This document shows positions 44,596 to 53,490 of a DNA stretch of 58,756 nucleotides, in pieces; within the stretch, counting starts at the first letter, position 1, and each line of letters opens with the position of its first letter. The DNA comes from Candidatus Accumulibacter appositus. GTDB taxonomy: Bacteria; Pseudomonadota; Gammaproteobacteria; Burkholderiales; Rhodocyclaceae. The notes under the pieces are model-generated. The model did not search any database and was not told the DNA's origin. It saw only the letters and a list, made by a program, of their open reading frames with translations. The position numbers were made by a program, and so were the translations under genes. Location: NCBI GenBank assembly GCA_000585055.1, contig JEMX01000098.1:1-58756 (forward strand), in the 5' to 3' direction.

Positions 44596-45570
44596 TCGGC
44601 GCTCTCCCGTTCTTCCAAACAGGCGTTGGAGTTGGTCAGCCAGACGGTAGCCGGCTTCGACAAGGCGCCGGCTGGCGATCTCTACTGCGCCGCTCTGGAA
44701 CTCGGCGCTGATCGTGAGCACGCTCTCTTCACCCGGTGGATACGCCGAATCGCGCGCCAGCTGCCAGCTTTCGTCAAGCCATTGTGCGGGCTCTCCCGGC
44801 GGCGTAGTCGGCGCATAGAGGATGGTCAGCGCCCGGGCCGTACTCGCCAAATGCTTGCCACGTAGCCATGGTTTTCCGGGGAGATCGTCCCAATAGCTGT
44901 GCAAATTGGTGGAGGGATGTCTTGGCTGGAAGGGGTTGACGATACGCTGCGCATTGCCGCCGCCGTCATCATTGCCGTTCGGCCGATCGCGGCTCGCTGC
45001 GTGCAGAGGCTGATGCGCGTCGCCGATCAGATGGATCAGCCAGGGCAGCGCATAGGCCCGGTCAGCGTCGCTGCTTTTCGAGTTGCACAAGAGCTTCGGT
45101 AGCGCGGTCAATTGCAGGTCCAGTGTTCCTGGCGACCGGCGCCCCTTGCGCTCGGGCTGCACAGGGCGATCGACATAGTGCCAGGCCAGTCGCCGTTCCA
45201 TGTCCGGGAAGCCCTGCAGCGTCGGCGTAGGCAGCGCACGTCCAGCGGTGTAGAAACGCCGGTCGCGGCGGATGTCGTCTGGCCAGGTCGAGGCTTCGAG
45301 AAATGCGGCGCGATCCGGATCAGGGTCTCGCGAACGCGCCTGCCAGCGTTCGAAGTCGGGGTGCTGGCGCAGCAAGCCAGCCACGGCCGACTTGCTGCGG
45401 TCATCGAGTCTTTCCCAGGCGATCAAGGCACTGATCCGATGCCCGGCCGCATTCCAGGCAATCGCCGGTGACGGGACGAGCAGAAGCAGCCCGAGTAGCG
45501 TCGTCGGTACGAACGCCGGTCGCAGCAGCAAGCGCTGCCGCGCAGCGCCGGCGCTGGGCTTAGCGGTCAA
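44584..45570 (-). CDS. S1/P1-type nuclease
   Basis: This 328-residue secreted enzyme has a signal peptide ending near SPAIA, so the mature protein would begin with tryptophan (WNAAGHR), the N-terminal zinc ligand of S1/P1 nucleases. Further zinc ligands are visible: ASTWPDDIRR, AWHYVD, LIHLIGDAHQPLH and NLHSYWD. It would cut single-stranded nucleic acid or 3'-nucleotides in the periplasm. The start is taken as TTG at 45570, which overlaps the CDF gene stop; an upstream in-frame start at 45663 would put a basic tail before the signal peptide. Confidence 0.88.
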   Translation of the reverse strand: MTAKPSAGAARQRLLLRPAFVPTTLLGLLLLVPSPAIAWNAAGHRISALIAWERLDDRSKSAVAGLLRQHPDFERWQARSRDPDPDRAAFLEASTWPDDIRRDRRFYTAGRALPTPTLQGFPDMERRLAWHYVDRPVQPERKGRRSPGTLDLQLTALPKLLCNSKSSDADRAYALPWLIHLIGDAHQPLHAASRDRPNGNDDGGGNAQRIVNPFQPRHPSTNLHSYWDDLPGKPWLRGKHLASTARALTILYAPTTPPGEPAQWLDESWQLARDSAYPPGEESVLTISAEFQSGAVEIASRRLVEAGYRLADQLQRLFGRTGERRCST

Positions 45571-46459
45571 GACCGAGGTCCTGGTGCGAGGCCGGGTCCT
45601 CCAGCGGTTCGATGTGGATGAACACCGTCGCCTGCGGCAGCTCCCGACGCAGCTCGCTTTCAATGCCTTCGACTAGTTGATGCGCTCGGCTTACGGTCCA
45701 TGCCCCCGGGACGAGCACGTGCAAGGAAATGAAACTGCGGGCACCTGCCGCGCGGCTGCGCAGGGCATGGTAGTCGATGCCCTGGCAACGATAGCTTTCG
45801 AGCACCTTGACAATTTGCGCCTGCTCTCCGGGCGGCAAGCTGGCGTCCATGAGTCCATTGGCCGAGCGGCGCAGCAGTCGCCAGCCGGTCCAGATGATGT
45901 TGCTGGCGACCAGCAAGGCGAGAATCGGATCCAACCATAGCCAGCCGGTCAGCGCCACGGCGCCGACGCCAACGATGACTCCGAGCGAGGTCCACACATC
46001 GCTCAGCAGATGATGGGCATCGGCTTCCAGGGTAATCGAGCGATGTCTCCGCCCGGCGAGCAGCAGGACTCTCCCGACGAGCAGATTGATCAGCGCGGCA
46101 CTTGCTGACACCGCGAGGCCGACGCCGACGGCTTCAAGTGGCCGTGGATTGAGCAGGCGCTCGCCGGCTGCCACGGCAATGGCGATGGCGGCGAAAACAA
46201 TCAACAGGCCTTCGAAGCCGCTTGAGAAGTACTCGGCCTTGCCGTGTCCAAAGCCGTGCCCCTTATCTTCCGGTCGTTCGGCAATCGACAGCATGGCCAG
46301 CGCCATGCAGGCAGCGGCCAGATTGACCACAGACTCGAGCGCGTCTGAGAGCAGACCGACCGAGTCGGTGAGCAACCAGGCGACGGCTTTGAGAGCAATC
46401 GTCGCCAGTGCTGCGGCGATCGAAAGCCAGACGTAGGGTTTTAGCGAGCGTGCGGACAT
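45560..46459 (-). CDS. cation diffusion facilitator (CDF) family transporter
   Basis: This 299-residue protein has six membrane helices with metal-site residues in SVGLLSDALESVVN and HHLLSDVWTS (first Asp/His set of the CDF family), then a C-terminal cytoplasmic domain with VHIEPLED. It exports a divalent cation such as Zn2+, Fe2+ or Mn2+. The ATG at 46459 gives MSARSLKPYVWLS; a longer frame to 46495 is less likely. It is cotranscribed with the S1/P1 nuclease, which it overlaps by 11 bp. Confidence 0.9.
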   Translation of the reverse strand: MSARSLKPYVWLSIAAALATIALKAVAWLLTDSVGLLSDALESVVNLAAACMALAMLSIAERPEDKGHGFGHGKAEYFSSGFEGLLIVFAAIAIAVAAGERLLNPRPLEAVGVGLAVSASAALINLLVGRVLLLAGRRHRSITLEADAHHLLSDVWTSLGVIVGVGAVALTGWLWLDPILALLVASNIIWTGWRLLRRSANGLMDASLPPGEQAQIVKVLESYRCQGIDYHALRSRAAGARSFISLHVLVPGAWTVSRAHQLVEGIESELRRELPQATVFIHIEPLEDPASHQDLGLDR

Positions 46460-47157
46460 GGGGCCATTATCGCCCCACGGCGACCAGGCCGCCATCGTCG
46501 GGCATCGTGCTAAACTCGGCGCACACTCTAAAGCGAAGCATCCTTGGCCTTGTCGACTTCACCTCCCTCCCGATCTCCGTCAGCGCGTGCGGTGCGCGTA
46601 CGCAAGCCCGCAAAGGCGCCGCAGGCGGCGGTCGGGCGCGGTAGCGAGTCGGCCTCTTCGGCGCTGGCCCCCGATTCCCTGGCCCTCAGTCTCCTCCTGG
46701 CGGCGCGGGTTGTCGCCGCAGTTCGCGCCGGGCAGAGCCTGACACAGGCGCTGAGCACGCTTGGCGGCGAACCGCCGGCAGCGCGCGCCGCTGCTCAGGA
46801 TGTGGCCTACGGCAGCCTGCGTCGCTACGGCTGCGGCGAGTTTCTCCTCGGGCGCTTGCTGACGCGCGCCTTGCCCCATCCGGAAACCGAAGCGCTCTTG
46901 CTGGCCGCCCTATACCGTTTGCAGACGCGTCCTGATTCCGCTTACATGGTTGTCGATCAGGCGGTTGCGGCTGCCGCTGAGCTGGCCGGTGGGGCATTCA
47001 AGGGCCTGGTGAATGGTGTGCTGCGTAACTATCAGCGGCAGCGTCAAGCCTTGCATGCAGCCATGGCCGACGACGATGAAGCAACGCAGCAGCACCCGCG
47101 CTGGTGGTTGGCCCGCCTGCGTCGCGCTTATCCTGATCGCTGGTCGGCAATCGTCGC

Positions 47158-47215
47158 CGCTGGCAACGAGCAGCCGCCGATGACCCCGCTGGCAACGAGC
47201 AGCCGCCGATGACCC
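47158..47215 (+). repeat. perfect 29 bp tandem duplication inside rsmB
   Basis: Two identical 29 bp copies (47158-47186, 47187-47215) begin CGCTGGCAACGAGC. The length is not a multiple of three, so it frameshifts rsmB. Confidence 0.97.
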
Positions 47216-47902
47216 TGCGCGTCAATCAGCGCCGGATTTCGGTCGCCGACTACCTGGCAAGCCTGCAGGCGGCGGGATGGTCCGCGCGCAGGCTTGGCGG
47301 ACAGGCCCTGCTCCTCGACAAGCCGATGGCGGTCGATGACTTACCGGGATTTGCCGACGGCTTGGTGTCGATTCAGGACGCCGGCGCACAGCGCGCCGCC
47401 GCGCTGCTGACGCCGACGGCGGGCCAGCGCGTGCTCGACGCCTGTGCGGCGCCGGGCGGCAAGACCGCCCACCTGCTTGAAACGGCCGATCTCGATCTAC
47501 TGGCCATCGATATCGACGGCGCTCGTACGCGTCGCATCGAGGACAACCTGCGCCGACTGGGCCTGCGGGCGACGGTCAGGCCCGCCGACTGTTGTGCGAC
47601 CGAGCAATGGTGGGATGGCCAGCCGTTTGACGCGATCCTGGCCGACGTGCCCTGCTCCGCCTCGGGCGTCGTTCGTCGCCATCCGGACATCAAATACCTG
47701 CGCCGCGAAAGCGACATCAGAGGCTTCGTGCGTATTCAGGCAGAGATTCTCGATCGTCTCTGGCCGCTATTGAAGCCGGGCGGCAAGCTCCTCTACGCCA
47801 CCTGTTCTGTTTTTCCGGAAGAGAACCGTGCGCAGATTGATGCCTTCGTCTTTCGCCAGCCCGACGCGCGGCGCCTGAGCGAAGAAGAACTCCTGCCGCG
47901 GC

Positions 47903-47954
47903 CTGAACATGACGGATTCTTCTATGCCCTGAACATGACGGATTCTTCTATGCC
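47903..47954 (+). repeat. perfect 26 bp tandem duplication at the rsmB 3' end
   Basis: Two identical 26 bp copies (47903-47928, 47929-47954) begin CTGAACATGACGG. The duplication also copies the ATG that starts the DUF4390 gene (47924 and 47950). Confidence 0.97.
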
Positions 47955-48606
47955 CTGTTGCAGAAAGCGGCTTAGCGCGTTTTTCTTCTGGCTGTGGCTG
48001 CTGTTCGCCTCACCCGGCTTGCACGCAGCAGACATCAGCGCCCGCAATCCGCTGCTTTCGGTCGGTGATGACGGCTATGTCCTGTCCGCCGACTTCAGCG
48101 TCAGTCTGAATGCGCGTCTCGAAGACGCCGTTGCCAGGGGCGTCGGGCTGTACTTCGTCATCGATTTCGAGCTTACTCGCTCGCGTTGGTACTGGCTCGA
48201 CGAACAAGTTGCCAATCGCAGCCAGTCGCTACTGCTTTCCTACCATGCCCTCACCCGCCAATATCGTTTGTCCAGCGGCGCCCTGCATCAGAGCTTCGCC
48301 TCGCTGGAAGAAGCCGTGCGCATCCTGTCACGCCTGCGCAACTGGCAGGTGTTCGACAAGAGCCTCGTGCAGCCGGATCAAACCTATCTTGCCGCGGTGC
48401 GCATGCGTCTCGACCTGAGCCAGATGCCGAAGACCTTTCAGGTTAATGCGCTGGCCAACCGGGACTGGAACCTTTCGTCGGAGTGGGCTCGCTGGACCTT
48501 CACTCCGGGCGACTCGGTGCAGCCCGGAGGGACGGGTACCCAGATCGTGCCGGTGGCGCCTCCCGCGCACCTGCCGGTGGCGCCAACGAGCGGTGACGGC
48601 AAATGA
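47950..48606 (+). CDS. DUF4390 family envelope protein
   Basis: This 218-residue protein begins MPCCRKRLSAFFFWLWLLFASPGLHAADIS, a basic start plus signal peptide, so the mature part is periplasmic. The core (YFVIDFELTRSRWYWLDEQ, ALTRQYRLSSGALHQSFASLEEAVRIL) matches DUF4390, a family of unknown function regularly found upstream of ntrY. The start ATG lies inside the rsmB 3' end. Because of the 26 bp duplication the rsmB reading frame currently runs into it. Its stop overlaps the ntrY ATG. Confidence 0.88.
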   Translation: MPCCRKRLSAFFFWLWLLFASPGLHAADISARNPLLSVGDDGYVLSADFSVSLNARLEDAVARGVGLYFVIDFELTRSRWYWLDEQVANRSQSLLLSYHALTRQYRLSSGALHQSFASLEEAVRILSRLRNWQVFDKSLVQPDQTYLAAVRMRLDLSQMPKTFQVNALANRDWNLSSEWARWTFTPGDSVQPGGTGTQIVPVAPPAHLPVAPTSGDGK

Positions 48607-50756
48607 AAATACTGATCGTCGCCGCCGCCTCGTTCGGCGCCATCCTGCTTTTCCTGTTGGCCTCGGCGAGCGCCAACACCGCACTCTTTGCCAGCAACTA
48701 CGCGTGGCTGTTGGGATTGAATGCCATCGTCGCCTTGTCGTTGCTGGCACTGATCAGCTGGCAGTTGCGCTCGCTGTGGGGAGAACACCAGGCCAAGGTA
48801 TTCGGTTCCCGACTCAAGCTGCGCCTGATGTTGATGTTTGGCCTGATGGCCGTCCTGCCGGGTGTCCTGATCTATGCGGTGTCGGTACAGTTCGTCACCA
48901 AGAGTATCGAAACCTGGTTCGACGTTCGCGTCGAGAAGGCGCTTGAGGCGGGCCTGAATCTTGGCCGTAGCGCACTTGATTCGCTGCTTGAGGATCTCGC
49001 GGCCAAAGCCCAGACGATGGCCCTGGAACTCGGTGAACGTTCTGAAACGCAGCGTCGCCTCGATCTCAATCGCTTGCGCGAGCAGTATGGCCTGCAATCG
49101 GCGGCACTATTTGCGACCAATGGCGAATTGCTGGCCACCGCCACCGGCGAACTGGCGACGCTGATACCAAAACAGCCGGCAGACAAAGAGTTGCGCCGGG
49201 TGCTCAGCGAACGCCGCGTCGCGCTTCTCGAAAGCGAGGGCGGAAAAGATCTGTCCTTGCGCGTTCTCGTCGCGGTGACGCCGCCGGGTCTCGGAGGCGA
49301 GACGCGCATTCTGCAGTTGAGCGACCCGGTGCCGGCTGCCCTGGCACTCAACGCCGACAGCGTACAGACGGTCTATGCAGACTATCAGGAGCTGTCGCTG
49401 GGCCGTGAGGGCTTGACGCGCATCTACGCCATGACGCTGACGCTGACCGTGCTCCTGGCGTTGTTCACCGCGATAGCGCTGGCCTTCGTCCTGGCGCGTC
49501 GCCTGTCGGCGCCGCTGTCGATTCTTGCCGAGGGGACGCAGGCAGTGACTGCTGGCGATTACACCCCTCGCCAGGAGGTGTACAGCAGCGACGAGCTGGG
49601 CGTGCTGACGCGCTCGTTCAAACAGATGACCAGCCAGCTGGACGAAGCACGTCGTGACAATGAACGTCAGCGTGCCGAGCTGGAAGCAGCGCGTGCCTAT
49701 CTGGAGTCCATTCTCGCCAACCTCTCCGCTGGCGTGCTGGTCTTCGATGCGCGCTTCGTGTTGCGCACCGTCAATGAGGGGGCGCTAACCATCCTGGCCG
49801 ATGATTTTGGCGCGCTGCTCGGTAGCGCAGCCAGCGATTGGCCGCGCCAGAAGAAGCTCGGCGAGGCCATTCTCGACGCCTTTGCCGAACACGACAGCAA
49901 CGAATGGCAGGAGCAGATAGAGCTCGATGCGCTTGGCAGCCTGCCGCAGATCCTGCTGCTGCGCGGTACCAAGCTGCCGAGCGAATCCCTGGGCGGCTAC
50001 GTGGTGGTTTTCGACGATGTGACGCGGCTGATCGCCGCGCAGCGAAGTGCTGCCTGGGGCGAAGTCGCGCGCCGACTGGCGCACGAAATCAAGAATCCGC
50101 TGACACCAATCCAGCTCTCGGCCGAACGCTTGCAGATGAAGCTGGCTGACCGGCTCAGTGGCGCCGACGCCGACATGCTCGACCGCTCGACGCAGACCAT
50201 CATCAGACAGGTCGAGGCGATGAAGCGGATGGTCAATGATTTCAGCGATTACGCGCGCCTGCCCGCCCCCGAGCTGGCCGCTCTGGACCTCAACGCGCTG
50301 ATCAGCGAAGTGCTCGGCCTTTATGAAACCTCGCGGGCAGCGATCAAGCTCAAGCTCGCCGGCGATCTACCGCCCGTCTGGGGTGACGCCACACAGCTAC
50401 GGCAAGTCATTCACAATCTCCTGCGCAACGCCGAGGACGCGCAGGAAATGGCCGACTCACCGCGGATCACGATCAGCACCCTGCAGCTGGACAACATGGC
50501 CGAGATGGTGGTCAGCGATCGTGGGCCGGGGTTCTCGCCTGAAGTCATGGCCCGCGTCCTGGAGCCCTACGTAACGACCAAGGCGCGGGGTACCGGCCTC
50601 GGTCTGGCGATCGTCAAGAAGATCGTCGACGAACATCACGGCCGCGTCAAGGTGAACAATCGCCAGGCGGTCGGTGCAATGGTCAGCATTACGCTGCCGC
50701 TGGCGTCCTCGTCGACGAGTAGCCACCGTTCGCACACACTTTCCTCCGAGGCCTGA
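48603..50756 (+). CDS. ntrY: sensor histidine kinase NtrY
   Basis: This 717-residue membrane kinase has N-terminal helices (about residues 1-110), an extracytoplasmic loop, a further helix (TLTLTVLLALFTAIALAFVLA, about 278-298), a HAMP domain, a PAS-like segment (about 375-480), and the HisKA/HATPase pair. The phosphoacceptor is H494 in RRLAHEIKNPLTPIQLSAERL, and VSDRGPGFSPEVMARVLEPYVTTKARGTGLGLAIVKKIV is the ATP lid. It pairs with ntrX directly downstream. The signal it senses is unknown here. Confidence 0.93.
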   Translation: MKILIVAAASFGAILLFLLASASANTALFASNYAWLLGLNAIVALSLLALISWQLRSLWGEHQAKVFGSRLKLRLMLMFGLMAVLPGVLIYAVSVQFVTKSIETWFDVRVEKALEAGLNLGRSALDSLLEDLAAKAQTMALELGERSETQRRLDLNRLREQYGLQSAALFATNGELLATATGELATLIPKQPADKELRRVLSERRVALLESEGGKDLSLRVLVAVTPPGLGGETRILQLSDPVPAALALNADSVQTVYADYQELSLGREGLTRIYAMTLTLTVLLALFTAIALAFVLARRLSAPLSILAEGTQAVTAGDYTPRQEVYSSDELGVLTRSFKQMTSQLDEARRDNERQRAELEAARAYLESILANLSAGVLVFDARFVLRTVNEGALTILADDFGALLGSAASDWPRQKKLGEAILDAFAEHDSNEWQEQIELDALGSLPQILLLRGTKLPSESLGGYVVVFDDVTRLIAAQRSAAWGEVARRLAHEIKNPLTPIQLSAERLQMKLADRLSGADADMLDRSTQTIIRQVEAMKRMVNDFSDYARLPAPELAALDLNALISEVLGLYETSRAAIKLKLAGDLPPVWGDATQLRQVIHNLLRNAEDAQEMADSPRITISTLQLDNMAEMVVSDRGPGFSPEVMARVLEPYVTTKARGTGLGLAIVKKIVDEHHGRVKVNNRQAVGAMVSITLPLASSSTSSHRSHTLSSEA

Positions 50757-50757
50757 C

Positions 50758-52014
50758 ATGGCGCAAATACTGATCGTCGATGATGAAATGGGCATTCGCG
50801 AGCTGCTTTCCGAAATTCTTGCCGACGAAGGGCACTCCATCACGCTTGCTGAAAATGCCACCGCAGCGCGCAAGGTCCGCGCTGCGATGCGCCCCGATCT
50901 GGTCCTCCTGGACATCTGGATGCCTGACACAGACGGCATATCCTTGCTCAAGGAATGGGCGACGAGTGGCTTGCTGACCATGCCGGTGGTGATGATGTCC
51001 GGGCATGGAACGATCGACTCGGCGGTCGAAGCCACGCGCCTCGGCGCGACCGACTTCCTCGAAAAGCCGATCGCGCTGCAGAAGCTGCTGGCGACCGTCA
51101 AGAAAGCGCTCAAACACGAAACGGTGCTGCAGAAGAAGCCCTTGACGCTAGACGCCTTTGCGCGCTCGCCGTTACTCAAGGACCTCAAACGACGTCTCGA
51201 ACAGGCCGCGGCCAAAACCTCGGTGCTGCTGCTGAAGAGCGCCTCGGGCAGCATTGCGGAAATCTGTGCGCGTACCCTGCAGACGCACCGCACCCCGTGG
51301 CTGGATCTGTCCGCTGCGAGTACGCCGCTGACTCAGGAGATGCTGCACAACGCCAGCGGCGGCGTGGTCTTCATCGCCGATTTGGCGCAGCTCGGCAAGC
51401 TGCAGCAGATGAATCTGGTTTTTGCGCTCGAACGCCTGGAGCGACACAATCTGCAAATGGTCGCCGCTTCCAGTCGTTCGCTGCCGGCCCTGGTCGATGC
51501 TGGCTGGGATGCGCAGCTGGTCAGCCGGCTCGGCGAAGTGTGGGTAGCGCTGCCGCAGATTTCCGGGCACGCCGATGACGTTCCGGAGATCGCTTCCTTG
51601 CTGCTCGCCCATTTGGCCGAGCGCGGCGAAGTGCCCTTGCGCCTGTTTTCGAGCGGTGCGCGCAACGCCCTGCGCCTGCACCACTGGCAGGGCGAATGGG
51701 CTGAACTGCTGACCACCGTGAAGAATCTGGCGCTCTCGGCGCTAGATGAAGAAATCGCCGCTGAAGACGTCGAACGCCTCTTGCAGACCGAGTCGGGTAG
51801 CACCGCCGCGCCGCTACCGGCACTGTTTCTCGATCAACCGCTGCGCGAAGCCAGAGAAGCCTTTGAACGGATGTATTTCGAATATCATCTGGCTGGCGAA
51901 CGCGGTAATATGACGCGCTTGGCCGAGAAGACGGGCCTCGAACGCACCCACCTGTACCGAAAGCTGAGGCAGCTTGGTCTCAATATCGGTCGGCGCGGCG
52001 ACGAGCGCGAGTAA
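50758..52014 (+). CDS. ntrX: NtrX-type response regulator with a degenerate AAA+ domain
   Basis: This 418-residue protein has a receiver domain with D52 in LLDIWMPD and K in LEKPI, a central region in the position of the sigma-54 AAA+ domain, and a Fis-type helix-turn-helix (NMTRLAEKTGLERTHLYRKLRQLGL) at the C-terminus. The central region shows neither a Walker A glycine-lysine motif (LLKSASGSIAEI in its place), nor a DE Walker B (VVFIADLAQL), nor a GAFTGA loop. It therefore probably cannot remodel sigma-54 polymerase. Start ATG 50758 directly follows ntrY. Confidence 0.88.
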   Translation: MAQILIVDDEMGIRELLSEILADEGHSITLAENATAARKVRAAMRPDLVLLDIWMPDTDGISLLKEWATSGLLTMPVVMMSGHGTIDSAVEATRLGATDFLEKPIALQKLLATVKKALKHETVLQKKPLTLDAFARSPLLKDLKRRLEQAAAKTSVLLLKSASGSIAEICARTLQTHRTPWLDLSAASTPLTQEMLHNASGGVVFIADLAQLGKLQQMNLVFALERLERHNLQMVAASSRSLPALVDAGWDAQLVSRLGEVWVALPQISGHADDVPEIASLLLAHLAERGEVPLRLFSSGARNALRLHHWQGEWAELLTTVKNLALSALDEEIAAEDVERLLQTESGSTAAPLPALFLDQPLREAREAFERMYFEYHLAGERGNMTRLAEKTGLERTHLYRKLRQLGLNIGRRGDERE

Positions 52015-52050
52015 GCTCTCGCCGCATGCTGCTCAGGGAGGGAAAAGTAA

Positions 52051-53481
52051 ATGAGGATCGTCATTCTGGGTGCCGGCCAGGTCGGTGCCAGCGTTGCGGA
52101 AAGTCTCGTCTCCGAGAATAACGATATTACCGTCGTCGACAGCGATCAAGAGCGCCTGGCCTTCCTGCAGGATCGCTTCGATCTGCGCACCGTGATCGGC
52201 AATGCCTCGAATCCTTCGGTGCTGGCCAATGCCGGTCTCGAAGATGCCGACCTGCTGATCGCCGTGACCCCGAGTGACGAGACCAATCTCGTCGCCTGCA
52301 AGGTGGCGCACAGCGTCTTCAACGTCCCTGCCCGCATAGCGAGGTTGCGCGCGCATGACTTTCTGGACAGCGAAGCCCTGCTCGCACCCGAGAACTTCGC
52401 CGTTGATTACGCCCTGTGCCCGGAACAGGTGATCACCGAGTACATCGCGCGCCTGATCGATTTTCCGGAAGCGCTGCAAGTGCTCAGCTTCGCCCGCGGA
52501 CGTTTGGCGCTGGTTGGCCTGCGTGCTTACGCCGGCGGCCTGTTGGTCGGTAGCCCGATCTCCGAGATGCGCAGCCACCTGCCGCCCGAGATCGACGGAC
52601 GCATCGCCGCCATCTATCGCCATGGCGGTGCGATCACGCCGACCGGCGAGACGATCATCGCCGACGGGGACGAGGTCTTCGTGCTCGCTGCCGACGAACA
52701 CATCCGCACCGTGATGCGCGAGTTGCGGCGCTCGATGGAGCCCGTGCGACGGGTGATGATTGCCGGCGGCGGCAACATTGGCCATCGCGTTGCTCAGGCA
52801 CTGGAAGGCAAGTGCGAGGTCAAGCTGATCGAAGTGGACCGCCGTCGGGCCGAGTTCGTGGCCAACTCGTTGAAGTCGGTGCTGGTCCTCAATGGTGACG
52901 CCACCGACGAGGAGTTGCTGCAACAGGAGGGCATCGAGGAGATGGAACTCTTCCTCGCCCTGAGCAATGCCGATGAAGACAACATCATGGGCGCGTCGCT
53001 GGCCAAGCGCATGGGTTGTCAGCGCGTGGTGGCCTTGATCAACCGGCGGGCGTACGCCGAGCTGGTACAGGGTGGGCCGATCGACATCGCCATTTCGCCG
53101 GCTCAGGTCTCGATCGGTACCCTGCTGACCTATGTCCGTCATGGTGACGTCGTGCAGGTGCACAGCCTGCGTCGCGGTGCCGCCGAAGCGCTCGAGATCG
53201 TCGCCCACGGCGACAAGAAGAATTCACGCGCCGTCGGTCGCCGCGTCGGCGAACTGCCGGTCATCCACGGCGCCTTCATCGCCGCCATCGTACGCGACCT
53301 CGGCGAGACCGATGACTTTAACTTCTTCCGGCTGGGAGCAAAGAAGCAGATCGGGCGGGTGCTCATCGCCCACAAGGACGTAGTCATCGAGACCGGTGAC
53401 CACGTGATCGTCTTCTGCATCGACAAGAAGGTGGTCAAGCAGGTCGAAAAACTGTTCGAGGTTGGTTTCCACTTCTTCTGA
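52051..53481 (+). CDS. trkA: potassium uptake protein TrkA
   Basis: This 476-residue cytoplasmic protein has two RCK-type NAD-binding units: VILGAGQVGASVAESL (residues 4-19) and VMIAGGGNIGHRVAQALEG in the second half. It gates the TrkH channel, whose gene begins 9 bp downstream. GGGAGGG precedes the ATG. Confidence 0.95.
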   Translation: MRIVILGAGQVGASVAESLVSENNDITVVDSDQERLAFLQDRFDLRTVIGNASNPSVLANAGLEDADLLIAVTPSDETNLVACKVAHSVFNVPARIARLRAHDFLDSEALLAPENFAVDYALCPEQVITEYIARLIDFPEALQVLSFARGRLALVGLRAYAGGLLVGSPISEMRSHLPPEIDGRIAAIYRHGGAITPTGETIIADGDEVFVLAADEHIRTVMRELRRSMEPVRRVMIAGGGNIGHRVAQALEGKCEVKLIEVDRRRAEFVANSLKSVLVLNGDATDEELLQQEGIEEMELFLALSNADEDNIMGASLAKRMGCQRVVALINRRAYAELVQGGPIDIAISPAQVSIGTLLTYVRHGDVVQVHSLRRGAAEALEIVAHGDKKNSRAVGRRVGELPVIHGAFIAAIVRDLGETDDFNFFRLGAKKQIGRVLIAHKDVVIETGDHVIVFCIDKKVVKQVEKLFEVGFHFF

Positions 53482-53490
53482 GCCGCGGGC

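Larger units (their letters stand above)
46544..47975 (+). pseudogene. rsmB: 16S rRNA m5C967 methyltransferase RsmB, disrupted by two tandem duplications
   Basis: The N-terminal half (46544-47212, NusB-like) ends after GNEQPPM in a wrong-frame tail. The catalytic half (from 47209) carries DACAAPGGKTAHLLE, DVPCSASGVVRRHPDIK and LLYATCSVFPEEN. A perfect 29 bp tandem duplication (47158-47186 and 47187-47215) splits them, and a 26 bp duplication (47903-47928 and 47929-47954) shifts the C-terminal frame into the next gene. Removing both copies leaves 1377 bp, an intact 458-codon RsmB ending ALLQKAA. The start is TTG at 46544. Confidence 0.85.

Noticed and set aside
47209..48606. A natural RsmB-DUF4390 fusion protein of 465 residues
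   Set aside because: The joined frame exists only because of the 26 bp tandem duplication. Without it RsmB ends normally and DUF4390 starts with its own ATG and signal peptide.
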